DNA of 64,000 nucleotides. Origin: Occultella aeris. Its GTDB lineage: Bacteria > Actinomycetota > Actinomycetes > Actinomycetales > Beutenbergiaceae. The position numbers and the translations under genes are program-made. The notes below the pieces were generated by a model. That model did no database searches and was not told the origin of the DNA. It saw only the letters and a list, made by a program, of their open reading frames with translations. The stretch is from positions 1 through 64,000 of the forward strand of contig NZ_CACRYJ010000061.1 of NCBI RefSeq assembly GCF_902703175.1, in the 5' to 3' direction. This document shows positions 1-9,088 of this stretch, one piece after another; within the stretch, counting starts at the first letter, position 1, and each line of letters opens with the position of its first letter.

Positions 1-1814
1 AATACCCCGCCACCCCCACCACCGCCGACGGCACTGACAGCACGGCCGCCACCGACGCCACCGTCGGGACTGACAACGGCGGCCCGGACGGCACGGACGT
101 CACCGGGGACAGCGGCGACGCCGAGGGTGCTGACGCCGCCGGCGGGACGTCCGAGGCCGACGAGGCCAACGGCACCACCGACGGCTCCGCCGGCACCACC
201 GCCGATGCCGCAGGCGGTACCGGCACTACTGGCACTGCTGGCACTGGCGTTGCTGGTCGGGTGCAGACGGTCGAGGAGTTCCTCCTGGACAACGCCGCCA
301 CACGCTCGCCCGAAGAGCTGCGCAGGCTGGTCGATCACTTCGTCGCGATCGCCGACCCCGACGCCACCGACAAGGCCCACCGGGCCGCGTCCGACCGCGA
401 ATACCTCAACCTCGACCGGACCACGGACGGCTACCACGTGGCCGGGTTCATCACCCTCGAACACGGCCAATACGTCCGAACCGCCCTCGAAGCGATCATG
501 GGCAAACCCGCCGCCGACGAGACCCGCACCTCCTCCCAACGCCGCGCCCAAGCCCTCAGCGACCTCGCCCACACCGCCCTGGACCAGGGCAAGGTCGGCA
601 CCTCCGGATCCGTACGCCCCCACCTCGGCGTCCTGATCAGCTACCCCGAATTCCTCGACCTCATCAACACCACCCAAGCAGCGGCCGACCAGACCACCGA
701 CGGAGCCGGCGACAAAGCACCAGCAGCCGCACCGGGTGGCTCAGCCAGCGACCCAGCGCCGGTCGCGGCCCCGGAGCCGGTCACCGAGCCGCTACCCGGC
801 CTGGACACCATCACCGGCCCCGCCGATGACCCTGCCGAGCGCGGCCCCCGCAGCAACAGCGCAACCGATCGGGAAGCCGCCCCGGCGAACGAGCCCCGCG
901 CTTCCGCGCAAGCACCCACCCCGGCGAGCACGCTGACGGGAGCCGCCACCGACCCTGCCCAGCGCAACCCTCGCAGTGGCACGTCGACCACAGCGGACCA
1001 AGAAGCCGCCCCGGCGAACGAGCCCCGCGCTTCCACGCAAGCGCCCACCCCGGAGAGCACGTCCGCGGCCACAGGTCTGCCGGACTGCAAGTCGCAGGCC
1101 GTCGGACCACTGGGCCAACCCGCCACCGGCACCAACGGCACCGGCCTGCCCAGCAACGGCACCGGCACCGCCCTGCCCGGCACCGACAGCACAGCCCTGC
1201 CCGGCTCCGACGTGACGGCGCTGCCCGGCACCGACAGCACCGCCCTGCCCGGCTCCGACGGCACAGCCCTGCCCGGCACCGCCGTGACGGCGCTGCCCGG
1301 CACCGACAGCACCGCCCTGCCCGGCTCCGACGGCACCGCCCTGCCCGAAACTGCCGCGCCGAGTACCGGGCGGGACTGGGCCGCGCTACTCGCTGCCGGA
1401 CCGGCGACGTTCATCGACAACACCGGGCCCGTGCCCCGGGACCTGCTCGACCGGATCATCGGCTGCGCCGGCGAGACCTACCGGATCATCTTCGGACCCG
1501 ACAACGAGATCCTCAACCACGGCCGCGCCCACCGCCTGTTCACCGCCGCCCAACGCCGCGCCGTCATCGCCCGCGACCGCCACTGCGTCTACCACGACTG
1601 CACCGCCCCACCCGAACACTGCGAAACCCACCACGGCACCCGAGACTGGGCCGACGGCGGCAACACCGACCTCCACGACGCAGCCCTGGTCTGCCGCTAC
1701 CACCACCACCTGATCCACACCCACAACATCACCATGATCCGACGCAACGGCACATGGCACTTCTACCGACCAGACGGCACCGAGATCCTCCCCACCCGAA
1801 ACCCCTGGAACTGA
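1..1814 (+). CDS. DUF222/HNH endonuclease domain protein (5' end outside window)
   Basis: The reading frame is open from base 3 with no stop before 1814, so the gene starts upstream of the window. A DUF222-type region (around VEEFLLDNAATRSPEELRR, then EYLNLDRTTDGYHVAGF) is followed by a long Ala/Thr/Pro-rich low-complexity linker. The C-terminus is an HNH nuclease domain: CVYHDC, then CETHHGTRDWADGGNTDLHD, then CRYHHHLIH, carrying the zinc-type cysteines and the catalytic His/Asn/His set. Such DUF222-HNH proteins are numerous in actinobacterial genomes; their biological role is poorly known, and DNA nicking or cleavage is inferred only from the domain. The linker contains duplicated blocks (about 829-1070) and seven 8-residue repeats (1173-1340). 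Family assignment is secure, function is not. Confidence 0.9.
   Translation, partial: YPATPTTADGTDSTAATDATVGTDNGGPDGTDVTGDSGDAEGADAAGGTSEADEANGTTDGSAGTTADAAGGTGTTGTAGTGVAGRVQTVEEFLLDNAATRSPEELRRLVDHFVAIADPDATDKAHRAASDREYLNLDRTTDGYHVAGFITLEHGQYVRTALEAIMGKPAADETRTSSQRRAQALSDLAHTALDQGKVGTSGSVRPHLGVLISYPEFLDLINTTQAAADQTTDGAGDKAPAAAPGGSASDPAPVAAPEPVTEPLPGLDTITGPADDPAERGPRSNSATDREAAPANEPRASAQAPTPASTLTGAATDPAQRNPRSGTSTTADQEAAPANEPRASTQAPTPESTSAATGLPDCKSQAVGPLGQPATGTNGTGLPSNGTGTALPGTDSTALPGSDVTALPGTDSTALPGSDGTALPGTAVTALPGTDSTALPGSDGTALPETAAPSTGRDWAALLAAGPATFIDNTGPVPRDLLDRIIGCAGETYRIIFGPDNEILNHGRAHRLFTAAQRRAVIARDRHCVYHDCTAPPEHCETHHGTRDWADGGNTDLHDAALVCRYHHHLIHTHNITMIRRNGTWHFYRPDGTEILPTRNPWN
1173..1340 (+). 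repeat. In-frame 24-bp tandem repeats in the HNH gene linker
   Basis: Seven consecutive 24-base units each encode an 8-residue unit of the form LPGTDSTA, LPGSDVTA, LPGSDGTA or LPGTAVTA. The units keep the reading frame, so number changes by slippage would lengthen or shorten only the linker between DUF222 and HNH. Confidence 0.85.
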
Positions 1815-2441
1815 CTGCCTCGATGAATGCCTAGGTCTGACGCCAGGATCCAGGGCGACCACGGGCGAACGAAGGGCGCCGACGGCATGGCCAAACACTT
1901 GAGCCGCCGAGCCGGGCCCGGAAACACCCGTTCCAGCCGGTCACATCTGGCTCAGGACCGCCTGAGCCGAGGGCCTGAGCGGGAAGAGTAGGTCGGTCAA
2001 TGCGTACCAACCCACCGAGGAGATCTCGACTGGCATCTGCATGTCGATCACACCGGTGGCCTCCTCGCAGCGAAACGCGTGCGCACGGTACCTGCTGTCG
2101 CTGCCGGGATAGCCGAGGTCGTGAGTGCTATGAGGAGCGACGTCGCTGGCACGCAGGTGAGATCGACGTCGCCTCGGGAACCCGTCCTCGACCGCAACGC
2201 TCGTGCTGCACCGGACGGGCGACGAGAGGAGGACCTGAACGAGGGCGCGGACTCGCACGTACGCCCGCCCGGCGGCTTCGATACACACGGCGAACCCTGG
2301 CAGCTACTCGACCGTCAGACCCGGCAGTGCCCAACGCCGTCGCGGCGAGTTCCCCCGCACACGATCGAGCGTGCGCTCCAGATCACCCGGGCCCAGCCGA
2401 CGAGCGCGCTCCGCGCTGGTCGATCTGAACGACCTGGTCTG
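1815..2441. other. Gene-poor stretch between HNH gene and TagC-like gene
   Basis: I see no gene I can support. A minus-strand open frame at 1941-2288 has codon use unlike the neighbours and no recognisable domain. The plus frame starting at 2079 is the antisense of the minus-strand gene that begins at 3389. No clear terminator, tRNA or repeat was found. Confidence 0.5.
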
Positions 2442-3389
2442 TCAGCACCGCTCCAAGTAGTAGATGTTCGAGCGGCGATCGCCGATGACACCGGAGGCAA
2501 AACCGAGGTAGAGCCGCGGCCGTCCTTGGCGGTACTCGATCGCGAGGCCTTCGGGCTCGCGGAAGTCCAACTCGGCCCCTGTGACGTTGTGAACCCGCTC
2601 CACCAGCTCTCCGGTGCGCCAGTCAATACGTCCCAAGTGGGTGTTCCCGGGCACAGGGTTGGTGTCGCTGTAGCTGTTCCCGTCGATTGTGTACATGGAG
2701 TCGCCGTCGAGCGCGTAGCCCTGGAAGGTGCCCAGGCCCGCTGGCCGGGCGAAGTCGGCGACCGGATCCGGCACCCGACCGCGCAGAACTTCGCGCAGCG
2801 GCAGGATCGCCACCCGCTTGTCGACCCCGCTCCAGTAGGAGACGGCCATCCGGCCCCAGCGGTGATCGATAGCACAGGTGTACTCCTGCGCGTCCGGCAC
2901 CGGCTGGTGATCAGTCGTGCGTGGATCGTCCTGATCCATGGTTGCGCCGTGCTGCCAGGGCACCTGCTTGAGCACTGTGCCGTACCCGTTGTCGTTCACG
3001 CGGCCCTCGATCCACAGGTCGAGCCCACGGCGGCCGCGGTGCACCCCGAAGGAGACCGCATGCCCGTAGCCGAGCAGGGTCATCCAACCGCGGATCCGCC
3101 CGCGCCGATCCATCTCGGTGATCCGCAGGTCGCCGGCTTTACCCGGGGAGCCCGCAAGCAGTTGGGCGACGAAGAGCCCGCCGTGGTCGGGCTCGAAGGC
3201 GAACGACTGCTGGATGGTCTCTGAGGACAGGGAAGCGCCGGTATAGAGCGGCAATGCCTCGGCGCCGAGGTCGAAGTACGGCGATCGCGCCGACGCCGAC
3301 CATGCGCCCGCGCCCAGAAGTCCCGTTGCTAGCCCGCTCGCTGCTCCGAGGAGAAGGACGCTCCGACGATCCCACTGTTTCGTGTCCAC
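2442..3389 (-). CDS. Tat-exported TagC-like / phage P68 receptor-binding beta-propeller protein
   Basis: A 315-residue protein from a GTG start at 3389, preceded by a purine-rich GGGGAGAAG ribosome site. The N-terminus has a twin-arginine-like signal (DRRSVLLLGAASGLATG) followed by a hydrophobic stretch, so export is likely. The body carries features typical of the P68 RBP/TagC-like propeller family: GTFQGYALDGDSMYTIDGN, HLGRIDWRTGELVER and EPEGLAIEY near the C-terminus. Members occur in streptomycetes and other Gram-positives, often annotated as teichoic acid biosynthesis protein C, with no proven activity. It lies about 130 bp downstream of the lipoprotein gene on the same strand and may be co-transcribed. 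The family call is fairly firm; substrate and role are unknown. Confidence 0.7.
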   Translation of the reverse strand: MDTKQWDRRSVLLLGAASGLATGLLGAGAWSASARSPYFDLGAEALPLYTGASLSSETIQQSFAFEPDHGGLFVAQLLAGSPGKAGDLRITEMDRRGRIRGWMTLLGYGHAVSFGVHRGRRGLDLWIEGRVNDNGYGTVLKQVPWQHGATMDQDDPRTTDHQPVPDAQEYTCAIDHRWGRMAVSYWSGVDKRVAILPLREVLRGRVPDPVADFARPAGLGTFQGYALDGDSMYTIDGNSYSDTNPVPGNTHLGRIDWRTGELVERVHNVTGAELDFREPEGLAIEYRQGRPRLYLGFASGVIGDRRSNIYYLERC

Positions 3390-3517
3390 TGCTTCTCCCC
3401 ATCGAGGCCGCCGGCCGGCGGCTGGCAGTCACCGAGGCTACCGATGGCCGGAGGCGCCTTCGGCGCGCGCTCCGATGAGCGGGTGCGACCGGCTCCGGAT
3501 CGGTCGTGGTGTGACGC

Positions 3518-5410
3518 CTACTGGTAGCTCACGAAGTCCGGCATCGGCGTCACGGCGTACGTCTCGGCCGGGGTCAGCATCGGGAGATCCTCGTCGATGA
3601 AGTTCTTCCATCCCCAGTGAACCCCGGCCGGGGCGTTCACGTGGAGTGCCGTCCAGGTTCCGGCCTTCGCTGCTTGGGTGCCCTGTCCGTCGGCATGGAT
3701 GAGTAGGGCCACCTCGGCGCGGGTCGTGTCGAGGTTCTCGCGGCCCTCGATCATCGAGAGGCTGAACTGGTGCAGCACGATCAGTTTCTGCGGCAGCCGA
3801 TTCGTCTGGACGAAATCGGCGAGGTAGTTCACCACCGAGTTGACCTCGTCGATCCCGACGTGCCCGATCTGACGCAGGTGCACCTGATCCGGCTCGAGGC
3901 GCCACTCCGGGTCGAGCGCGATGCCCACGTTCGGGTACTGCAGCAGCGACTCGTACTGTTGCATCTGGTCGAGGAAGCTCGTCCGGCCGGGCTGGAAGTC
4001 CAGCACCACATACTGACCGGCGGCCTGGGCGGCCTCGATCAGCGGCACGAATCCCTCGGCGGCCCACTCGTTGGAGTAGTTCCCGTCATCCCCGGCGCTG
4101 CCGGACGCGACCGTCACGATGATCTCGAGCGCCGGCACCACGGTGTCCGTGGTGAGCGGCTGGTACGTGGCCGCGGTATCGGCGGCCCGCTGCACGGTAG
4201 CGGGCGTGTCCTGCTCGCCGAGCAGGCCGAGCGACGGGGTGTGCGGGCTTCCGTACAGGGCGACATACCGCTTGCCGGAGAACACGAGCTGCCCACCACC
4301 GGGCAGCTGCGTCCCGGTCGCCGCGGTCTCGCTCTGCCAGGTGAACTGGGCCAGGTCACCGTAGGTGGTTCCGATGCCGACCACAGATGTCGCCGTGGCG
4401 AGTGCGGCCATCGCCTCCGCCGAGGCACGCGGGTCGCCCGGGATGGCCAGCACGGTCCCGCCGGCTGCGCGCACGGTGCCCACGGCGGCCACCTGGACCG
4501 GGTCACCGTCCGCGAGCGCGACGACCCCCTCGAGCCGTTCCGTGGGTTCGAACTCAGGCATCTCACCGACCGCATCCGGCGCCTGATCCGGGTCGACGGC
4601 GTCGCTCGGGTCGGGCTCGGCGGGGTCGCCGGAGCCGGTCGGTTCCGCGGGGTCGGTCGAGTCGGCGTCGCCCGCGTCGGCCCCGTCGCCCGCGTCTGCC
4701 GCCGAGGTGGCGTCGGCCTCGCCCGTATCGGAGGCGCTGGGCTCCGCCGCACCGTCGGCCGGCTCCGTCGCGGCCGCGTCGGTGGCCGCCGGATCCGTGG
4801 CGGAGGACGTCTCGGTCGGGTCGGCCGGATCGTCCGCAGCGACCTCCGGCCACACCTGATCGGTCGCCAGCGCGGCAAGTGCGGCGACCTCGCCGCCCGC
4901 AGTCGGGAGCTCCGCCTCAGTGAGCTCGAGGCCGAGCAACTCCCCGAGGTCGCCCACGTCCCCGGGTGCCGGCTGGATGTTCAGCCCGGTGATGTCGATC
5001 GACTCGAGGACGACCCCGCCGACCGTGACCACGGTGCCGACCCCCAGGCGAATCCACTCCTGCTCCACGCCCAGGTCGTCCACTCCGGTCAGCAGCACGG
5101 GCGCGCCGAGCGCCGCCCCGATGGAGGCCGCACGGGCGCTGGCGTGCGCGTCGGCCGCGGGCGCGACCACGACGACCTGCGCGGACTCGAAGAACGTCTG
5201 GCTGGCCATCATGGCCAGCTCACTCGCGTCGCTGGACGCGAACAACGTCGTCGGTTCGGCCGGAGCCTGGGTGACGGCCGCCGGCCGTGGTCCCTCGGAC
5301 GTCGTCGGATCCGACGGATCGGGATCGAGGTTCACGTTCCCGTCGCAGCCGGCCAGGACCAGGAGCGTAGCCGCCAGAACGGCGAACAACGCGCGCGAAC
5401 GATGACGCAA
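3518..5410 (-). CDS. Large cell-surface lipoprotein with acidic low-complexity insert and putative TIM-barrel C-terminus
   Basis: A 630-residue protein starting at a TTG codon (5408-5410); no ATG or GTG fits better, and GGGAG lies about 6 nt upstream. A lipoprotein signal ends at LLVLAGC (Cys21). Residues about 55-170 look like the alternating hydrophobic/Gly pattern of cell-wall-binding-repeat-2-like folds (APVLLTGVDDLG, GTVVTVGGV). Residues about 195-280 are an Asp/Ala/Thr/Glu-rich linker. The second half (YVVLDFQPGR, VGIALDPEWR, QKLIVLHQF) reads as beta-strand ends of an alpha/beta barrel and resembles a conserved actinobacterial lipoprotein family of unknown function. It is probably anchored on the outer face of the membrane and could bind or cleave glycans, which is inference. 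Confidence 0.75.
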   Translation of the reverse strand: MRHRSRALFAVLAATLLVLAGCDGNVNLDPDPSDPTTSEGPRPAAVTQAPAEPTTLFASSDASELAMMASQTFFESAQVVVVAPAADAHASARAASIGAALGAPVLLTGVDDLGVEQEWIRLGVGTVVTVGGVVLESIDITGLNIQPAPGDVGDLGELLGLELTEAELPTAGGEVAALAALATDQVWPEVAADDPADPTETSSATDPAATDAAATEPADGAAEPSASDTGEADATSAADAGDGADAGDADSTDPAEPTGSGDPAEPDPSDAVDPDQAPDAVGEMPEFEPTERLEGVVALADGDPVQVAAVGTVRAAGGTVLAIPGDPRASAEAMAALATATSVVGIGTTYGDLAQFTWQSETAATGTQLPGGGQLVFSGKRYVALYGSPHTPSLGLLGEQDTPATVQRAADTAATYQPLTTDTVVPALEIIVTVASGSAGDDGNYSNEWAAEGFVPLIEAAQAAGQYVVLDFQPGRTSFLDQMQQYESLLQYPNVGIALDPEWRLEPDQVHLRQIGHVGIDEVNSVVNYLADFVQTNRLPQKLIVLHQFSLSMIEGRENLDTTRAEVALLIHADGQGTQAAKAGTWTALHVNAPAGVHWGWKNFIDEDLPMLTPAETYAVTPMPDFVSYQ

Positions 5411-5510
5411 GGGATCTCCCGCCCAGATCTCGACTCACTGACAACCCCGGTCGCCGGGGGCAGCACCACTGTACGCAATGGATCTGAGCATCCGGCGGGA
5501 CCTCGTACCC

Positions 5511-5561
5511 GGCCACCCGCCGGATCGGGCCACCCGCCGGATCGGGCTACCTGCCGACCCG
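5511..5561. repeat. 17-bp tandem repeat at the 3' end of the GH116 gene
   Basis: Two perfect copies of GGCCACCCGCCGGATCG (5511-5527 and 5528-5544) are followed by a diverged third (5545-5561). The array straddles the stop codon of the GH116 gene and continues downstream. An imperfect GC hairpin (CCCCGG-TCG-CCGGGG, 5445-5459) follows at some distance and could help end the transcript, although it lacks a T run. Confidence 0.6.
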
Positions 5562-8147
5562 CCGGACCTGCCGGACCTGCCCGGCCCCCAGTCGTAGCCC
5601 TTCGTCGATCCGCTCGCCGCCGAGCACCAGGGCCGCCACGACGAGTTCCCCGCCCAGACAACGCAACTCGTAACCGCCGTCGTCCTCGCGCAGGTCGCCC
5701 CAGCCCTCGTCGGTCAGCACCGGCCAACTACCCCCGACCGGCGGCGCGTCCAGCGCGAGCGTGCCGGTGGTCGCGTCCCAGCGGTGCCCGGTGACGGCGT
5801 CCAGCACGCTCCACCCGGAGAGTGCGCGCACGTAATGGTCACCGCACTCCACCTGGTTGTACGGGTTCCGGCGGCGCCCGTCGTACCGGCCGTGCAGCCC
5901 ACGCAGCACGGCGTCCGCCTCGGTGGTGAGGCCCTCCATGATCAGGTGCGCCGCCAGCTGCCCCTCGGAGCCGGTCCACACCTCGTCGCAGTAGCGGGTG
6001 GGCACCTCGGGCCGCCCCCCGCTGGGCCAGGTACACATCAGCAGCCCGGTCTCGTCACCGTCGGCGAACACGCGGTAGCCGTTGACGAAGTCGGTGAATC
6101 CGGTGCGCAGGTTGTGGCGCACCACCGACCGCAGCGCCGTGCGCACGTGCTCGGCCGGCAGGATGTGCCCGAGGCCGAGCAGGTGCGCCCACCACTGCCC
6201 GATCAGCTGGTCGCTCAGGCAGCCGGACTCCCACTGGAACACCCGCGGGTCGCCGTCCTCGAGTACCTGCACGTAGTACTCACCATTGAACAGCGCCGCG
6301 TCGTAGGCGACGCTGCCCTGCTCGAACCAGCCCCGCCACCGCCGCGCGACGTCGACCCGCCCCACGAGCACCGCGAGTTCCTCCCCGGCCCGCAGCGCCG
6401 CCAGCCACAGTGTCCCCATGAACGGGTTGAGCCCGGCGAGGTCGATGTCATGGGTGGACGGCTGGATCCCGTGCAGCATCCCGGTCCCGCCGGCGTCCCA
6501 CTTCGCCGCCACGTACTCGACGAGGCGCTCCACGTTCGGCCAGTACCGGTCCAGCCACTCCTGCCCCGCGCCGCCGCGCACCTCCCGGTACGTCTTCAGC
6601 ACGGTGCCGAGCATCCCGTCCAGGGCGGGTTCCTCCGGCCCTCCGATCATCCGGTCCCACAGCTGTGGCAGGTACGTCGGCGAGATCACCCGGTGCGGGA
6701 CGAACCCCTCCGGCGCCTGCATCACGTCGAACTCGCACTCGCGCATGTCCCGCTCGATCTGCGGGAACAGCCGGGCGATCCCCTGGGCGTAGTTGTACAC
6801 GTGGGTGCAGTTCAGCGGGCAGGATCCGCCGACCGACCCGCCCCACATCGTCGTCGAGGCGCCCTGCACCCCCTCGAACCCGAAGAAGTGCCCGTCCGCC
6901 GTCCGGAAGAACGTCGGGCTGCGCACGATCGCGGCCTGCGCCGCGAGATGCTCGACGGCGTCGCTCGCCAGTGCGGTCCCGCGCAGCATCGTGGTCCACG
7001 CCCGGGAGTCGGCCTCCAGCTCCGCCCAGTCGCTGCGGACCCGGGCGGCGACCGCCTCCGCGTCGGCGTACACGGTCGTGTAGTGGTTGCCGAGCCAGAA
7101 CCGGGTCGGCCCCCACTCGGGCCGGATCCCGCCGAACTGGATGAAGTTCATGTACCGGTTCGGGAAGTGCCAGGTCAGCGCGAACCGCACGGTGACACTC
7201 TGGCCCGGCTCGACGGAGAACTGGGCGGCCAGACCACCGTTCCAGGTGCTGCCCACCGGGCTCGCCCCGGAGGCGGCCCAGGTCCCGCTCGGCTGCGGGT
7301 CCGCCACCGTCGGCGGCAGGTGCGCCCAGTCCTGCGCCCCGAACGGGTGCCGTGCGCGCAGGAAGTCCAGGAACTGGCGCGGGTGGGTCCATTGGGGCAG
7401 GGCCGAGGTGTACGGGGCGTCCGCGGTGAGCACCATCTGCCCGGCGCCGGGGTCCTCGGGAGCAAGCGTGTGGTTCTCCAGGATCAGGTCGGTCCACCCG
7501 TCCCGGCGCCGGATCCGGTTGGTGTTGCCGCCGTACCCGGGCGCCCGCACGCCGTCGGGCGCCAGCGTCCCATCCCCACCGACGGCGTTCTGCACCGCCC
7601 CGCCCAGCCACCCGTGCACCGGCGTGACGTCGGTGTTCGTGATCGTGAAGGTGAACATCGCCGTCGGCAGGCTGCTGCGCTCGATGTCCAGCGGCACCAT
7701 CGGGGTGAACGCCTCGAGGCTGATCCGGACCGGCAGCTCCTCGTCGTGATAGTCGACCCGACCGAACGGGTAGGTGCCCGTGAAGGTCGTGCCCTGGACG
7801 CCGTCGGAATCGGCGAGCAGGTCCCGCTGCCACTGCGGCACCTCGTCGTCGCTGACCATCGGGGTCCGCGTGGCGGCCGGGTCCGCCGGGGGCGCCTGGA
7901 GCACGCGCACCGCGTCGAACGGCGGCTCCCACTGCGCGATCCGGACGGCGAAGAAGGAGTACGGCAGGTCGCCGCGGTGGTTGCCGATGTTGTGCAGCTG
8001 CCACTGCCGCAGGCCGCCGTCGGCGCCGATCGCGAGGTTCCCGGTGCCGATGCCGCCGAGCGGCATCGCCACGTGCCGGCCCTGCGCGTGGCCGATGGAG
8101 CGGGCGACGGCGGAGGTCGCCTCCGTGGTCGGGCGGGAGTCAGTCAT
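5547..8147 (-). CDS. GH116 family glycoside hydrolase (GBA2/DUF608-like)
   Basis: An 866-residue protein from ATG at 8147. The N-terminal beta-sandwich domain (PLGGIGTGNLAIGADGG, NHRGDLPYSFFAVR) and the alpha/alpha-barrel domain (GGSVGGSCPLNCTHVYNYAQ, EVWTGSEGQLAAHLIMEGL, YNQVECGDHYVRALSGWS) are both characteristic of GH116. The family contains beta-glucosidases, beta-xylosidases and glucosylceramidases. I could not place the two catalytic acids with certainty without an alignment. There is no signal peptide, so it should act in the cytoplasm. It is the last gene of the sugar-uptake operon, downstream of the two permease genes, so it probably trims an imported oligosaccharide. The much longer open frame reaching 9095 is only antisense-free read-through over the permease gene. 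Confidence 0.88.
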   Translation of the reverse strand: MTDSRPTTEATSAVARSIGHAQGRHVAMPLGGIGTGNLAIGADGGLRQWQLHNIGNHRGDLPYSFFAVRIAQWEPPFDAVRVLQAPPADPAATRTPMVSDDEVPQWQRDLLADSDGVQGTTFTGTYPFGRVDYHDEELPVRISLEAFTPMVPLDIERSSLPTAMFTFTITNTDVTPVHGWLGGAVQNAVGGDGTLAPDGVRAPGYGGNTNRIRRRDGWTDLILENHTLAPEDPGAGQMVLTADAPYTSALPQWTHPRQFLDFLRARHPFGAQDWAHLPPTVADPQPSGTWAASGASPVGSTWNGGLAAQFSVEPGQSVTVRFALTWHFPNRYMNFIQFGGIRPEWGPTRFWLGNHYTTVYADAEAVAARVRSDWAELEADSRAWTTMLRGTALASDAVEHLAAQAAIVRSPTFFRTADGHFFGFEGVQGASTTMWGGSVGGSCPLNCTHVYNYAQGIARLFPQIERDMRECEFDVMQAPEGFVPHRVISPTYLPQLWDRMIGGPEEPALDGMLGTVLKTYREVRGGAGQEWLDRYWPNVERLVEYVAAKWDAGGTGMLHGIQPSTHDIDLAGLNPFMGTLWLAALRAGEELAVLVGRVDVARRWRGWFEQGSVAYDAALFNGEYYVQVLEDGDPRVFQWESGCLSDQLIGQWWAHLLGLGHILPAEHVRTALRSVVRHNLRTGFTDFVNGYRVFADGDETGLLMCTWPSGGRPEVPTRYCDEVWTGSEGQLAAHLIMEGLTTEADAVLRGLHGRYDGRRRNPYNQVECGDHYVRALSGWSVLDAVTGHRWDATTGTLALDAPPVGGSWPVLTDEGWGDLREDDGGYELRCLGGELVVAALVLGGERIDEGLRLGAGQVRQVRRVGR

Positions 8148-8167
8148 CGGTGCCGTTCGTCGTGGTG

Positions 8168-9088
8168 TCACTTGATCCCGGAGATCCGGATGCCGCTGAT
8201 GATGTACCGCTGGAAGATCAGGAACAGCACGATCACCGGCGTCGCGGCCAGGGTGGACCCGGCGAGCAGCAGCCCGTACTCGACGCGCCGCTCGGACCGG
8301 AACGTGGCCAGGTACTGCTGGATCTGGGTCAGCGCGGAGTCCGGTTCGGTGATCGTCATGATCGGCCACACGTACGCGTTCCAGAATGCCAGGAACGAGG
8401 TGATCCCGACCACCACGAACACCGGCTTGGACATCGGCAGGAAGATCGCCGTGAAGATCCGCCAGCGGTCCGCGCCGTCGATGAGGGCCGCCTCCTCGAT
8501 CGACGTCGGGATGCCCAGGTAGAACTGCCGGATGAAGAAGATGTGCACCGCCGCGGCGGCCCCCGGGACCACCAGGACCGCGAGCGTGTTCAGCATCCCC
8601 ATCCGGGTCACCACGATGTAGGAGGTGAGCAGGATCGCCATGCCCGGGATGAACATGGTCATCAGCACGACCACCCAGATGGTGCGTTTGAAGGCGAACT
8701 CCAGCCGCGCGAAGACGTACGCCGCCATCGAGTTCACGGCGAGGCTCAGCGCCGCGAACAGCAGCGCCCCACCGAAGGACACCCCGACCGCCCGCAGGAA
8801 CTGCGGGTCGGAGGCGATGTCGACGTAGTTCTGCGGTTGCCAGACGTCCGGGAAGAACTGGAACGGTGAGCTGACCACCTCGTTGCGGGCCTTGAACCCG
8901 GAGATCGCCATCCACGCCAGTGGGAACAGCGCGGCGAGGAAGATGAGCGCCGAGTACACGTACCGCAGCACGGACCAGCCCGGGCCGCCGGCGCGAGCCG
9001 ACCGCCGGTGCCGGCGCACGGCGTCGCGCGCCCCCGCCGACAGGGCGGGGTCGGCTTCTGTGACGATGATCGGTGCGGACGCAGCCAT
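8168..9088 (-). CDS. Carbohydrate ABC transporter permease (MalG type)
   Basis: A 306-residue inner-membrane protein. The ATG at 9088 overlaps the stop of the preceding permease in a TGATG junction, so the two are translationally coupled. Six hydrophobic segments can be seen, with the EAA loop EEAALIDGADRWRIF near residue 205, which contacts the ATPase subunit. This is the CUT1 MalG-type layout. No ATPase gene is present in the operon, so a shared MsiK-like ATPase elsewhere in the genome is expected, as is usual for CUT1 systems in actinobacteria. Its place beside GH172 and GH116 genes suggests oligosaccharide import. Confidence 0.92.
   Translation of the reverse strand: MAASAPIIVTEADPALSAGARDAVRRHRRSARAGGPGWSVLRYVYSALIFLAALFPLAWMAISGFKARNEVVSSPFQFFPDVWQPQNYVDIASDPQFLRAVGVSFGGALLFAALSLAVNSMAAYVFARLEFAFKRTIWVVVLMTMFIPGMAILLTSYIVVTRMGMLNTLAVLVVPGAAAAVHIFFIRQFYLGIPTSIEEAALIDGADRWRIFTAIFLPMSKPVFVVVGITSFLAFWNAYVWPIMTITEPDSALTQIQQYLATFRSERRVEYGLLLAGSTLAATPVIVLFLIFQRYIISGIRISGIK

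Noticed and set aside
1173-1340. CRISPR-like array
   Set aside because: The repeats are contiguous, lack unique spacers and encode protein in frame.
2079-3224. Long plus-strand open frame opposite the TagC-like gene
   Set aside because: It is the antisense of the minus-strand gene at 2442-3389, has no ribosome site, and its composition is typical of shadow frames in high-GC DNA.
5445-5459. CCCCGG-TCG-CCGGGG as a strong terminator of the GH116 operon
   Set aside because: Only a 6-bp stem, no T run and 88 bp from the stop codon; mentioned but not annotated separately.
3770-8522. Very long plus-strand open frames opposite the lipoprotein and GH116 genes
   Set aside because: Rich in Arg, Gly, His and Pro with no domain; they mirror codon bias of the real minus-strand genes.
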